32,487 nt of DNA from Zemynaea arenosa (GTDB taxonomy: Bacteria; Pseudomonadota; Gammaproteobacteria; Burkholderiales; Burkholderiaceae_D), in the NCBI RefSeq assembly GCF_004614185.1, contig NZ_SPVF01000264.1, positions 1 to 32,487 of the forward strand, given 5' to 3'. Both the position numbers and the translations under genes were made by a program. This document shows positions 24,300-32,487 of the stretch, piece after piece. The stretch's first letter is position 1. Every line of letters starts with the position of its first letter. The notes under the pieces were generated by a model. The model was not told where the DNA came from and made no database searches. It saw nothing but the letters and a program-made list of their open reading frames with translations.

Positions 24300-25295
24300 C
24301 TATCCCGGCAGGCTGGTCTTCAGCCCGAGCGAGCGCGCGAGGCGCAGCAGTTTTTCCGGGTTCATGACGTTGTCGATGCGCTGGATACGGTCGTGTGCCG
24401 CCTGGATCTGCAAGGCGGCCAGCAGGACCTCGTCCTGGTACAGCAGAGCGGTGGGCCAGCCGTGCAGGTCGACGATGCGGGCCTGGACCGACTGCGGGAT
24501 CTGGGCGGCCAGCCCGGCGTACAGGCGCGAGACGGCGCGCAGGCCGAACACCGGCTTGGTGGCGGCGGAGACGTAGCCGCCGCCATCGGCGCGCGACTCG
24601 ACATCGTCGGCCAGCATGCGGGTCAGGCCTTCGAGGTCGCCGCTGCGGGTGGCCATCAGGAAGCTGGCCAGCAGAGCGTGATGCGAGGCCGACGGCGGCT
24701 CGCCGCGCACTCCTGCCGCCAGCGCGGTGCGGGCGCGGTGCAGGGCCTGGCGGCAGGCCGCAGGCGTGCGGCCCAGCAGGTCGCCGGCTTCGGCGTGGCT
24801 GTAGTCGAAGATTTCGGTAAGCAGGTAGACCGCGCGTTCGATGGGGCTCAGGGTTTGCAGCACGGCGAGGAAGGCCAGCGAGACCGACTCGAGCCGCTCC
24901 AGCTCGGCCTCCGGGGTGACATGCGAGGCCGCTGGCGGCGTGCCCGCCGCCTCGGCGCGTGCTTCGTCCGCGGACCCGCCATCGGCCGCGCCGCTCACGG
25001 CTGGCTCGGGCAGCCACACGCCGGGATAGGTCTCCAGTCGCACGCGGGCGCTCTTGATGTGGTCCAGGCACAGGCGTGTCACTACCGTTGTGAGGAAAGC
25101 GCGTGGCTCGCGTACGTCCGCGCGCGGCTGCGCGTGCCAGCGCAGGAAGGCTTCCTGCACGATGTCCTCGGCGTCTCCGGCGCTGCCCAGCATGCGGTAC
25201 GCTAGCGCGTACAGGCGGCGCCGGTCGGCGTAAAGCGCAGTGGGCGTGTCCGGCGCAGTGCCGGAGGCGGTAATGGTCGCGGTGGCTGGGTTCAT
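24300..25295 (-). CDS. ECF41-type RNA polymerase sigma factor with SnoaL-like tail
   Basis: A 331-residue extracytoplasmic-function sigma factor. Region 2 is in YALAYRMLGSAGDAEDIVQEAFLRW and region 4 in LSPIERAVYLLTEIFDYSHAEAGDLLGRTP. Between them is the WLPEP motif diagnostic for group ECF41, within a linker enlarged by Ala/Gly-rich sequence. The C-terminal ~120 residues are the SnoaL-like domain, with the ADGGGYVSAA stretch and the NPEKL motif near the end (NPDKL in the group). In studied ECF41 factors this extension replaces an anti-sigma factor and tunes activity. Its ATG overlaps the stop of the upstream oxidoreductase gene by 4 bases, which fits the ECF41 habit of pairing with an oxidoreductase. 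Confidence 0.92.
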   Translation of the reverse strand: MNPATATITASGTAPDTPTALYADRRRLYALAYRMLGSAGDAEDIVQEAFLRWHAQPRADVREPRAFLTTVVTRLCLDHIKSARVRLETYPGVWLPEPAVSGAADGGSADEARAEAAGTPPAASHVTPEAELERLESVSLAFLAVLQTLSPIERAVYLLTEIFDYSHAEAGDLLGRTPAACRQALHRARTALAAGVRGEPPSASHHALLASFLMATRSGDLEGLTRMLADDVESRADGGGYVSAATKPVFGLRAVSRLYAGLAAQIPQSVQARIVDLHGWPTALLYQDEVLLAALQIQAAHDRIQRIDNVMNPEKLLRLARSLGLKTSLPG

Positions 25296-26491
25296 CGTTC
25301 GGTGGGCTCCAGTTCCTTGTGCATTTGCGATGGTAGCGCGGGCTGGCCGGTCCGCTTCCAGACCACGGCGGGCAAGCCCCGGCGTTCGAGCTGCAACGCC
25401 CATATTGTGCTCTTGCAGATGAATTCCTTGAACCAGGCGGCGCGGCGCCCGGTCAGCGTGCGGCCGGTGAGGGCGCCGGCCGCATCGGCCCATTGAATCA
25501 GCCCGTCGCGGCGGCCCAGGCTCACGCAGTAGAACATCAGCGCGAAGTCGAAAGGATCGGGCGCCGCGCCACGCAGTTCGCGCACGATGTTCTCGGCCAC
25601 GTGCACGCCCATTGGCATGGCGCTCTTGCAGCCCTGCGGCAGCGGCTGGCCCGGCGGCTGGACCGGCGCGCCCATGTCGCCGGCCACGTAGACGGCGGGA
25701 TGCGACAGGGCGCGCAGCATGGGGTCCACGAGCACCTGGCCGGCGGCGTTGCAGCTCAGGCCTGCGTGGCGGGCCAGAGGCGGCGCGGCAAAGCCTGCGG
25801 TCCAGATGCACAGGTCGAACGGCAGCGGGGCGGCATGCGTGCACAGATGGTCTGCCGCGACCTCCACCACCCGCTGGCCTTCGATCACCTGCACGCCGAG
25901 GCGCTCCAGCGTGTGCCGCAGATGGGCGCGCGCGGGCGGCGGAAAGTCCGCGGCGAGGCGCTGCCCCGCCACCAGCCGCACATCGAGCTGCAGGCCGCGG
26001 CAAGATTCGGCAATCTCGCTCGCGGTCTCGATGCCAGTCAGCCCGCCACCGACGATCGCCACGCGGCTGCCTGGCGGGAGCGCGGCCACGCGCTGCATCA
26101 GCGCCACCGCGGTATCTGGCTCGATGGACACGGCATGGGCTGCGGCGCCGGGGACCGCCTGCAGGTCCGTGCGCGACCCGGCGGCCAGCACCAGCCGGTC
26201 CCAGTTCAGCACTTCGCCATCGACGCGCACCGTGTGCGCCTGTACGTCGATGTCCTCGGCCGCGCCACGCACCAGCCGGACGCCGGTTCCGGCCAGCAGC
26301 GTGTCCAGCGCGCGTTCGCGCATGGCCTGCCCGGCGACACGCTGGTGCAAGCGGATGCGTTCCACCACCACCGGCCGCGCACTGACCAGGTGCACCCGCG
26401 CGGCCAGCCCCTGCTTGCGTACGCGCGCCCCCAGCCGCAGCGCGCAGCTCAGCCCCGCATAACCTCCGCCGATAATCACGATGTCCTTCAT
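25292..26491 (-). CDS. FAD-dependent NAD(P)/quinone-type oxidoreductase (NDH-2-like)
   Basis: A 399-residue flavoprotein of the pyridine-nucleotide-disulfide oxidoreductase/NDH-2-like family. It starts MKDIVIIGGGYAGLSCALRLG at 26491 with the FAD-binding glycine motif. A second dinucleotide site is VAIVGGGLTGIETASEIAE, and a third conserved block is LSHPAVYVAGDMGAP, the usual FAD contact. The redox-active cysteine pair of the disulfide reductases is absent, so a dehydrogenase role is likelier than disulfide reduction. No membrane-anchor helix is evident. It is the first gene of an operon with the ECF41 sigma factor and is preceded by a site of the ECF41 promoter type, so it is probably the main target of that sigma factor. 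Confidence 0.88.
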   Translation of the reverse strand: MKDIVIIGGGYAGLSCALRLGARVRKQGLAARVHLVSARPVVVERIRLHQRVAGQAMRERALDTLLAGTGVRLVRGAAEDIDVQAHTVRVDGEVLNWDRLVLAAGSRTDLQAVPGAAAHAVSIEPDTAVALMQRVAALPPGSRVAIVGGGLTGIETASEIAESCRGLQLDVRLVAGQRLAADFPPPARAHLRHTLERLGVQVIEGQRVVEVAADHLCTHAAPLPFDLCIWTAGFAAPPLARHAGLSCNAAGQVLVDPMLRALSHPAVYVAGDMGAPVQPPGQPLPQGCKSAMPMGVHVAENIVRELRGAAPDPFDFALMFYCVSLGRRDGLIQWADAAGALTGRTLTGRRAAWFKEFICKSTIWALQLERRGLPAVVWKRTGQPALPSQMHKELEPTER

Positions 26492-26525
26492 GGTGTCCTC
26501 ACAATTGAATGGCTTCTGCATGAAT

Positions 26526-26552
26526 GACGAGCGACGCCGGCAAAACGTGACC
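26526..26552 (-). promoter_or_regulatory. Probable ECF41-dependent promoter of the oxidoreductase-sigma operon
   Basis: On the minus strand GGTCACG (26552-26546), 16 bases, then CGTC (26529-26526) match the ECF41 promoter pattern TGTCACA-N16-CGTC in 5 of 7 and 4 of 4 positions with exact spacing. The expected start is about 28 bases before the oxidoreductase ATG. Confidence 0.65.
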
Positions 26553-26705
26553 TGTCCGGCAAGTGTGTGATCAGGACGATTACTTCCTCTGGCAACTGTG
26601 TCGTTTTTCGTGCATGCGCATGCAGGATCAGGTACCGAAAAGCTTGATCGGCGTGATCGCACCCGGTTACATTTGCCCGTAGTCAATATTTACTGGGGAT
26701 CCGCA

Positions 26706-27467
26706 GTGCGCATTACGATTCTTGGTCTGGCCATGCTCGTGGCCGGACCCGTTTTTGCTTTCGAGCCCGAGGACAGCATCGCCACCGACCGCCCCGACGT
26801 GGTCGAATCCAGCGCCGTGGTGGGCAAGGGCCGCTTCCAGCTGGAGGCCAGCGTGGCGGGCGAGCGCTTCGACCATGACGGCGTGCGCGAAGTCACCCAT
26901 AGCACGCCCACTCTGCTGCGCTTCGGCCTGACCGACGCCACCGAGCTGCGTTTCGAAACCGATGGCCGCATGAACAGCGGTGCGGCGGGCCGCGGCTACA
27001 GCGACTGGTCGGTCGGCGTGAAGTGGCACTTCGCCGATGCCGCCGGCAGCCGTCCTTCGATGGCGCTGCTGGCGCACGCGGACGTGGACAGCGGCTCGCC
27101 GGCATACCGCGGCTCGGGCGTGCGCCCGTCGCTGCGCCTGTCGGCCGAGTGGGAGCTGGCGGACGACTGGTCATTCGGCGTGATGCCCGGCGTGCTGCTG
27201 GACCGGCGCGAGGACGGCGGCCGCTTCGCCAGCGGGATCTTCGCGGTCACCCTCGGCAAGGAGATCAACGACCGGCTGCGCGGCTTCGTCGAATTGGCGG
27301 CGCCCTCGATTGCCAGCGCGCGCAATGGCGGCACCAATGCCGCCTTCGACTTCGGCGCGGCCTGGCTGTTGACCAACAACGCGCAGCTGGACATGGCTTT
27401 CTCGCGCGGCTTGAATCACACCACCCCCAAGCTCGGCTGGACGGCCGGGCTCTCCATCAAATTCTGA
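26706..27467 (+). CDS. Secreted/outer-membrane beta-barrel-type protein (Phenol_MetA_deg/transporter-like)
   Basis: A 253-residue exported protein. The GTG at 26706 is preferred because it starts a clean signal peptide (VRITILGLAMLVAGPVFA, cut before FEPED); an open frame to 26598 would hide it. The mature start IATDRPDVVESSAVVGKGRFQLEASV is typical of the Phenol_MetA_deg/putative outer-membrane transporter family. The rest alternates as beta-hairpins and ends LGWTAGLSIKF with a terminal phenylalanine, as outer-membrane barrels do. Residues such as LRFGLTDATELRFE recur in this family. Substrate unknown. The stop overlaps the Shine-Dalgarno of the chemoreceptor gene, 8 bases downstream, so the two are probably co-expressed. 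Confidence 0.78.
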   Translation: MRITILGLAMLVAGPVFAFEPEDSIATDRPDVVESSAVVGKGRFQLEASVAGERFDHDGVREVTHSTPTLLRFGLTDATELRFETDGRMNSGAAGRGYSDWSVGVKWHFADAAGSRPSMALLAHADVDSGSPAYRGSGVRPSLRLSAEWELADDWSFGVMPGVLLDRREDGGRFASGIFAVTLGKEINDRLRGFVELAAPSIASARNGGTNAAFDFGAAWLLTNNAQLDMAFSRGLNHTTPKLGWTAGLSIKF

Positions 27468-27475
27468 GGTGACGA

Positions 27476-29062
27476 ATGCGTTCCGTACGTAGCAATCTGC
27501 TGGTGTTGAATGTCCTGAGTATCGTGTTCATGGCCGTGGTGGGCGGCGTGGGCTGGCTGACCGTGGGGCGGCTGGACGGCGCGATGGACAAGATCACCGA
27601 TAACGGCAATGCGCTGAGCCACCAGATGAGCGCCGACCAGGACCACGATGCGCTGCGCGGCGACGTGATGGCGGCCTTCGTGGCCGGTGCGGGCGACGAC
27701 ACCGCGGCCCGCCAGGCCGTGGCCAAGGAGGCTTCGGACCACATCGCGGATTTCAAGCAGAACATCCGCGAGCTGGAAGAAGTGGGGCTGGACGGCGAGG
27801 TGCGCGCGCGCCTGGCCGCCGTCAAGCCGGACATGGACGCCTACCTGAAGCTGGCCGCCGAACTGGTGCCGCTGGCGCTGGGCGACCAGGCCGCGGCGCG
27901 CGAGCGCCTGCCCGCCTTCAACGCCGCTTTCGAAAAGCTGGAAAAGAGCATGGCCGGGTTGAGTGAGACCATCGAGCGCAACTCCGTGGCCGCGCGCGAC
28001 GGCGGCGACGCCGTGGTCAAGGCCAGCCACTGGCAGGTGCTGGCGGCGGTGGGCATCGCGGCCGCGCTGGCGATCGGCATCGGCCTCGTGATCAGCCGCC
28101 GCATCACCGAACCGCTGGACGAGGCGATCGTCTTCGCGGGCCGGGTGAGCGAAGGCGACCTGTCCGCGCACATCGACAGCGATGCCACCGACACCAGCGA
28201 ACTGGGTCGCCTCAAGCGGTCGCTCCACGACATGCAGGCCAAGCTGCTGGCGATGGTGACCGAGATCCGGGCCGGCGCGGACCGCATCGCCGTGGCCACC
28301 CGCGAAATCTCGGACGGGAACATGGACCTGTCGGCGCGCACCGAGGAGCAGGCCAGCTCGCTGGAGGAGACCGCATCGTCGCTGGAAGAGCTGACCTCCA
28401 CCGTGCAGCAGAACAGCGCCCATGCGCGCGAGGCTGAGCAGTTGGCCACCACCGCGCGCGGCGTGGCGGAGCAGGGCGGCCAGGTGGTGGCGGACGTGGT
28501 GCAGACCATGGGCGCGATCTCGGAAGCCTCGCAGCGCATCGTGCAGATCATCTCGACCATCGAAGGCATCGCCTTCCAGACCAACATCCTGGCGCTGAAT
28601 GCGGCCGTGGAAGCGGCGCGCGCCGGGGAGCAGGGGCGCGGCTTTGCCGTGGTGGCGAACGAGGTGCGCACGCTGGCGCAGCGCGCCGATGCCGCCGCCA
28701 AGGAGATCAAGGTGCTGATCGATGCCTCGGTGGAGCAGGTCGAGCGCGGCGACAAGCTGGTCGCCACCGCCGGCAGCACGATGGAGAAAGTGGTGTCCAG
28801 CGTGATGCGCGTGGGCGGTGTGGTCACCGAGATCGCCGGTGCCACCAGCGAGCAGGAGGTCGGCCTCGGGCAGATCAACTCCGCGGTGGCGCAGATCGAC
28901 TCGGCCACCCAGCAGAACGCGGCGCTGGTCGAGGAAGCAGCCGCCGCCACGGCTTCGCTGCAGGAGCAGGCGCACCATTTGGCGGCGCTGGTGGCGCAGT
29001 TCCGCATCGAGGGCGGCAGCGCGCCGCGCACCTCGTCCGCGCTGCGCCTGGCCCAGGCCTGA
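27476..29062 (+). CDS. Methyl-accepting chemotaxis protein
   Basis: A 528-residue chemoreceptor. TM1 (~7-30) and TM2 (~185-206, [20 protein letters not shown]) flank a ~150-residue periplasmic four-helix sensor domain rich in Ala, Asp and Glu. A HAMP domain (~207-260) and a long cytoplasmic coiled coil follow. The signalling tip is [42 protein letters not shown], and methylation helices carry repeated Glu/Gln pairs such as [17 protein letters not shown]. The cytoplasmic part resembles the Tsr-like 36-heptad class. There is no C-terminal NWETF-type tail for CheR/CheB docking. Ligand unknown; it follows an outer-membrane protein gene that could supply its ligand. Confidence 0.95.
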   Translation: MRSVRSNLLVLNVLSIVFMAVVGGVGWLTVGRLDGAMDKITDNGNALSHQMSADQDHDALRGDVMAAFVAGAGDDTAARQAVAKEASDHIADFKQNIRELEEVGLDGEVRARLAAVKPDMDAYLKLAAELVPLALGDQAAARERLPAFNAAFEKLEKSMAGLSETIERNSVAARDGGDAVVKASHWQVLAAVGIAAALAIGIGLVISRRITEPLDEAIVFAGRVSEGDLSAHIDSDATDTSELGRLKRSLHDMQAKLLAMVTEIRAGADRIAVATREISDGNMDLSARTEEQASSLEETASSLEELTSTVQQNSAHAREAEQLATTARGVAEQGGQVVADVVQTMGAISEASQRIVQIISTIEGIAFQTNILALNAAVEAARAGEQGRGFAVVANEVRTLAQRADAAAKEIKVLIDASVEQVERGDKLVATAGSTMEKVVSSVMRVGGVVTEIAGATSEQEVGLGQINSAVAQIDSATQQNAALVEEAAAATASLQEQAHHLAALVAQFRIEGGSAPRTSSALRLAQA

Positions 29063-29122
29063 GTTTGATGATCTGGCCCCGATGGGCCGATCCGAGCCTG
29101 CGGGGCACGTTTTCCCTTCAGC

Positions 29123-29158
29123 TATAATGGCGGCCCGCCGGCGCAGGCCGGCCGCCAT
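29123..29158 (+). promoter_or_regulatory. trmB -10 element overlapping a GC-rich inverted repeat
   Basis: A perfect TATAAT (29123-29128) predicts a start near 29135. A 9-base inverted repeat, ATGGCGGCC (29127-29135) and GGCCGCCAT (29150-29158), begins inside the -10 and spans the start site. The -35 region is poor. It may be an operator, since the left arm is mostly upstream of the transcript. Confidence 0.5.
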
Positions 29159-29171
29159 CTTCATTTCCGCC

Positions 29172-29891
29172 ATGTCTTCCGATACGCCCAACCACGACTC
29201 CGGCCGCCCGATGCTGTATGACCCGACCGAGCGCCGCATCCGCAGCTTCGTCACGCGCGCGGGGCGCCTGTCCACCGCGCAGGCACGCGCGCTGGAGGAA
29301 CTGGGGCCGAAGTTCATGATTGGCTACGCGAAGGCGCCGCTGGACTACGCCGCCGCCTTCGGCCGCAGCGCTGCGGTGGTGCTGGAGATCGGCTTCGGCA
29401 TGGGCGACACCACCTCGCACATCGCCAAGCTGATGCCGGAGAAGGATTTCATCGGCGTGGAAGTGCACACGCCCGGCGTGGGCAGCCTGCTCAAGCAGAT
29501 CGGCGAACAGGAACTCACCAACCTGCGCGTGATCCAGCACGATGCGGTGGAAGTCCTGCGCGACATGATCCCGGACCAGTCGCTGGCCGGGGTCCACATC
29601 TTCTTCCCCGACCCGTGGCACAAGGCGCGCCACAACAAGCGCCGCCTGATCCAGCCGGAATTCGTCGCCAAGCTGTGCGCCAAGATCGCGCCGGGCGGCT
29701 ACCTGCATCTCGCCACCGACTGGGAAGACTACGCGATCCAGATGCTGGAGGTGCTGTCAGCGGAGCCCCAACTGCAGAACACCGCCGAAGGCTATGCGCC
29801 GCAGCCGTCCTACCGTCCGCTCACCAAGTTCGAGAACCGCGGCCTGAAGCTCGGCCACGGCGTGTGGGACCTGGTCTTCACCAAGCGCTGA
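29172..29891 (+). CDS. trmB: tRNA (guanine-N7-)-methyltransferase
   Basis: A 239-residue SAM-dependent enzyme that makes m7G46 in tRNA. The SAM site is [19 protein letters not shown], followed by the acidic [15 protein letters not shown]. The family signature [22 protein letters not shown] contains the catalytic/tRNA-binding Asp, and the C-terminus has [21 protein letters not shown]. The ATG at 29172 ([11 protein letters not shown]) is chosen because the in-frame ATG at 29127 lies in the -10 element, upstream of the predicted transcript start. No Shine-Dalgarno is seen. It is a housekeeping gene, separated from the chemoreceptor by 109 bases that hold its promoter. Confidence 0.95.
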   Translation: MSSDTPNHDSGRPMLYDPTERRIRSFVTRAGRLSTAQARALEELGPKFMIGYAKAPLDYAAAFGRSAAVVLEIGFGMGDTTSHIAKLMPEKDFIGVEVHTPGVGSLLKQIGEQELTNLRVIQHDAVEVLRDMIPDQSLAGVHIFFPDPWHKARHNKRRLIQPEFVAKLCAKIAPGGYLHLATDWEDYAIQMLEVLSAEPQLQNTAEGYAPQPSYRPLTKFENRGLKLGHGVWDLVFTKR

Positions 29892-29906
29892 TCGTCAGAG
29901 CGCTGA

Positions 29907-30812
29907 TCACGACCGCGCCGCCGCAGGCGCGGCCACCGGCCGTGGCGCCGGCGCGGCGAAGGCCAGCAGGTTGCCGGCGATGACCAGGCCCAGGCCCGCA
30001 ATGGCGCCCGCGCTCCAGCGGTAGTCCTCGACCACCGAGGATATCGTCAGTGCCACCACCGGGAACAGCACCGTGCAGTAGGCCGCGCGGTCCGGGCCCA
30101 TCCTCCCCACCAGCAGCAGGTAGGCGGTGAAGCCGATCACCGATCCCGGCACCGCGAGATACAGCAGCGAGCCCACGTACTGCGTGCTCGCCTCGAAGCG
30201 GAACGGCATGCCCAGTGCCGCCGCGCCCACCGTAAGGATGGTGGCGCCGATGCACATGGCCCAGGTGTTGGTCAGCCAGGGCGTGAGGCCCATCGCCTGC
30301 ATGCGCGAGGACAGCAGGTTCCCGGCCGAGAAGCACAGGGTGCCCGCCAGCGCGAGCGCGAGGCCGGCCAGCATGCCGCCATCGTTCCAGTGCCCCTGCA
30401 TTTGCGGCAGGAACAGCAGGACGATGCCCGCCAGGCCGAGTGCCGCACCGCCCATCACGGCGGGACGGATCGGCCGCCCGAGGAAGATGCGGCCGTTGAG
30501 CGCATTCCACACCGGCGCGGTCGAGAACACGACCGCCACCAGCCCACTCGGCACATGCGCGCTCGCATAGTAGAAGCACAGGAAGTTACAGCAGAACAGG
30601 GCGGCGCCTTGCGCCACCAGGTAGCGCCACGCCTGGCGCGGTGGCCACAGCGGCTTGCGGGTGACCAGCAGGATCGCAAACAGCAGCGCGCCCGCGAGCC
30701 AGAAGCGCCAGGCGATCGACACTGGTGCGGGCACGCTGCCCAGTTGGAGCTTGATGGCGATCCAGGTGGTGCCCCAGATCAGGACCGTGGTGACGTAGAG
30801 GAGGGCGTTCAT
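29907..30812 (-). CDS. EamA/DMT family transporter
   Basis: A 301-residue inner-membrane protein with about ten helices, built as two EamA repeats. The first opens MNALLYVTTVLIWGTTWIAIKL, the usual DMT helix 1 with WG-x-x; the second starts around LAGLALALAGTLCFSAGNLLSSR. A conserved helix end is YLAVPGSVIGFTAYLLLVGRMGP. Such proteins export amino acids, metabolites or drugs; the substrate is not evident. The start at 30812 is chosen because the preceding 30 codons have no family match. It is divergent from an AraC-type regulator 140 bases away, which may control it. It converges on trmB with only 15 bases between stop codons. Confidence 0.9.
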   Translation of the reverse strand: MNALLYVTTVLIWGTTWIAIKLQLGSVPAPVSIAWRFWLAGALLFAILLVTRKPLWPPRQAWRYLVAQGAALFCCNFLCFYYASAHVPSGLVAVVFSTAPVWNALNGRIFLGRPIRPAVMGGAALGLAGIVLLFLPQMQGHWNDGGMLAGLALALAGTLCFSAGNLLSSRMQAMGLTPWLTNTWAMCIGATILTVGAAALGMPFRFEASTQYVGSLLYLAVPGSVIGFTAYLLLVGRMGPDRAAYCTVLFPVVALTISSVVEDYRWSAGAIAGLGLVIAGNLLAFAAPAPRPVAAPAAARS

Positions 30813-30952
30813 GGCAGGTGCGGCGCCGGTGCGCGGCGTGAAGTTCGACAGGCGCCCAGTGTGCGCGGCCCGCCGGCGGCGGCATTGTCTGTCCTTGCGC
30901 ATTTGTTCGCCAGGCCCGGCACCACACGCGCGACGGTGCTAGACTTTTTGGC

Positions 30953-31858
30953 ATGGACCCGACAGCCCTCTCCGCCACGCCGCCCGGCGACGCCATGCAG
31001 CATGCCGTGTTCCGCACCATGTGCGGGACCGATGCGCAGCTGGAGCGCTTTGCGTGGCTCGGCGACGGCCTGGCGGTCGCGGTGTGGCAGCGGCAGACGG
31101 ACGAACACGAGACGGTCTACAGCCAGCCGGGCCACCACACCCTGTCGTGCTACCTCGGGGGCGGCTACCGAGTGGAACGCAGCGACGTGCCGGGGCAGTT
31201 CGGCGGCCCGCAGCGTTTGTGCTCCCTGCCGGACTGGCACGAGTCGCGCTGGATGGTGCGCGATTCGCTGCGGCTGCTGCACCTGTACTTCATGCCCGAG
31301 CACTTTACCCGGCGCGCGGTGCTGGAGCTGGACCGCGAGCCGCGCGAACTGATGCTGCAGGACCGGACCTATTTCGACGATCCGGCGCTGGCGGCGCTGT
31401 GCCAGTCGCTGCTCGCGGCGCCGTGGCAGGGTGCCGACCAGCTGCTGCGCGCGAACGAGATCGCGCACGATGCCCTGTCCCTGCTGCTGCACGGGCAGGC
31501 GGGCTTGCGTCCGCACGCGGTGCGCAAAGGCGGACTGGCCCCGCAGGTACGGCGCCGCCTGGCCGACTGGATCGAGGCGCACCTGCATGAGACGATTTCG
31601 GTGGGCCGGCTGGCGGAGGTGGCGTGCCTGTCCGAGTTCCACCTGGTGCGCATGTTCGGGCTGTCGTTCGGGATGCCGCCGGCGGCGTGGATCGCGGCGC
31701 GCCGCATCGACCGCGCGCGGGCGCTGCTCAAGGCGGCCGCGCTGCCCTTGCAGCAGGTAGCGGAGGACTGCGGCTATGCGGACCTGGCTCATTTCAGCCA
31801 CCGCTTCAAGGCCGCGGTGGGCGTGCCGCCGGGGCGCTACCGTCTCGCGCTGCGCTGA
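30953..31858 (+). CDS. AraC family transcriptional regulator
   Basis: A 301-residue regulator. The N-terminal ~190 residues form a cupin-like sensing domain with PGHHTLSCYLGGGYRVER and LHLYFMPEHFTRRAV. The C-terminal ~100 residues are the AraC DNA-binding domain, with helix-turn-helices ISVGRLAEVACLSEFHLVRMFGLSFGMPPAAWI and LQQVAEDCGYADLAHFSHRFKAAVGVPPGRYR. It is transcribed away from the EamA transporter gene, so the 140-base gap probably carries both promoters and its operator. The inducer is unknown. No clear terminator follows within the 141-base gap to the hydrolase gene. Confidence 0.93.
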   Translation: MDPTALSATPPGDAMQHAVFRTMCGTDAQLERFAWLGDGLAVAVWQRQTDEHETVYSQPGHHTLSCYLGGGYRVERSDVPGQFGGPQRLCSLPDWHESRWMVRDSLRLLHLYFMPEHFTRRAVLELDREPRELMLQDRTYFDDPALAALCQSLLAAPWQGADQLLRANEIAHDALSLLLHGQAGLRPHAVRKGGLAPQVRRRLADWIEAHLHETISVGRLAEVACLSEFHLVRMFGLSFGMPPAAWIAARRIDRARALLKAAALPLQQVAEDCGYADLAHFSHRFKAAVGVPPGRYRLALR

Positions 31859-31999
31859 GGCGGAGCGCCCCTGGCCTGCGAGACCCTGCCAGGTGTGGCC
31901 GCGATTGCGCATTTTCGATGCATACGCTGGCGCGAGGGCGGGTGGCCGGGACCAGCGCTGCTACTATGTCGCTCACTTTGTCCCTCCTGGAGCCAGTCC

Positions 32000-32487
32000 A
32001 TGCTCAAAGCGATCCGTGTCCTGCTGTGCAGTCTTCTTGCCGTGAGTTCCTGCGTCCGCGCCGACGAGCCGGTCGACGCGCGCCGTGTGATCGGCGACTT
32101 GTCCCGCATCGTTGCGCCCACCGGCGTCCAGCAGAGCTACAAACTGAAGGTTGGCGGGATCGATCAATGGCTGTACGTGCGCGGCCAGGACACGGCCAAT
32201 CCGGTCCTGTTGTTCATCCACGGCGGCCCGGCTTCGCCCAACATGCCATCTTCCTGGATCTACCAGCGGCCACTCGAAGAATACTTCACGGTCGTGAACT
32301 ACGACCAGCGCGGCGCCGGGCGGTCCTACCTGGAGGCTGACCCGGACACCGTACGCCCCACGCTCACCATCGACCGCTACGTGCAGGACGCCATTGCCAT
32401 TGCGGAGCACGTGCGCACCAGATTCGGCAAGCGGAAAATCATCCTGATGGGCCACAGCTGGGGCACCACAGTCGGCCTGCAGGCGGC
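32000..32487 (+). CDS. Exported alpha/beta hydrolase (proline iminopeptidase-like), 3' end outside the window
   Basis: The frame from the ATG at 32000 stays open to the window edge (162 full codons seen). The N-terminus is a signal peptide, MLKAIRVLLCSLLAVSSCVRA. It could be cut before DEPVD by signal peptidase I, or before Cys18 at VSSC as a lipoprotein; the sequence does not decide. The hydrolase core begins YVRGQDTANPVLLFIHGGPA, with the HGGPA oxyanion-hole motif, then VVNYDQRGAGRS and the nucleophile elbow GHSWGT. These match the proline iminopeptidase/alpha-beta hydrolase family. The Asp and His of the triad would lie beyond the edge. Confidence 0.85.
   Translation, partial: MLKAIRVLLCSLLAVSSCVRADEPVDARRVIGDLSRIVAPTGVQQSYKLKVGGIDQWLYVRGQDTANPVLLFIHGGPASPNMPSSWIYQRPLEEYFTVVNYDQRGAGRSYLEADPDTVRPTLTIDRYVQDAIAIAEHVRTRFGKRKIILMGHSWGTTVGLQA

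Noticed and set aside
29075..29088. GGCCC-CGAT-GGGCC hairpin after the chemoreceptor gene as a terminator
   Set aside because: The stem is only 5 bases and no T-run follows.
29127..29171. Alternative trmB start at 29127
   Set aside because: This ATG overlaps the TATAAT element and would not be in the transcript.

Overview
The window is a high-GC, densely coded bacterial chromosome segment. The gene order leuS-lptE-holA-proA-hemJ-rlmL, the use of HemJ, and the many DUF805, GGDEF/EAL and SEL1 genes point to a betaproteobacterium of the order Burkholderiales. Oxalobacteraceae (Massilia/Telluria-like) is the best guess. This is inferred from gene content and style only; no search was run. No phage, insertion sequence or CRISPR array is visible. 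No gap between genes reaches 300 bases.

Layout. (1) 1-4.7 kb: the end of a DUF58 gene, then three intact DUF805 membrane-protein genes and a 5'-truncated fourth, all on the minus strand. They are interspersed with a SRPBCC-ArsR operon behind a repeat-rich operator/promoter and a VOC-fold gene. (2) 4.7-12.8 kb: an AraC regulator divergent from a housekeeping run: leuS, lptE, holA, proA, hemJ and rlmL, with intrinsic terminators after hemJ and rlmL. (3) 12.8-14.1 kb: a Bcr/CflA-type exporter whose ATG sits directly on the rlmL terminator's U-tract. (4) 14.3-20.3 kb: a three-gene signalling operon made of a soluble HDOD-GAF-histidine kinase, a REC-PAS-GGDEF-EAL response regulator and a 13-repeat SEL1 protein. 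It looks like a phosphorelay that controls cyclic di-GMP with a scaffold partner.

(5) 20.4-23.2 kb: a LexA-type box followed by a radical-SAM protein with a helix-hairpin-helix tail, overlapping by 4 nt with a DUF4130-UdgX fusion. This looks like an SOS-controlled DNA repair or DNA modification pair and is the strongest candidate for a poorly described system here. (6) 23.2-24.3 kb: a YCII-domain gene, tRNA-Gly(CCC) with a clear promoter, and a DoxX-like gene. (7) 24.3-26.5 kb: a FAD oxidoreductase and an ECF41-type sigma factor in an overlapping operon, preceded by a site matching the ECF41 promoter pattern. (8) 26.7-29.1 kb: an outer-membrane-type protein gene joined to a chemoreceptor gene. 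(9) 29.1-32.5 kb: trmB, a DMT-family exporter divergent from an AraC regulator, and the start of an exported alpha/beta hydrolase cut by the window edge.

Small-molecule-response genes recur (SRPBCC-ArsR, VOC, YCII, DoxX, ECF41, two AraC regulators, two exporters), which suits a soil or plant-associated generalist.
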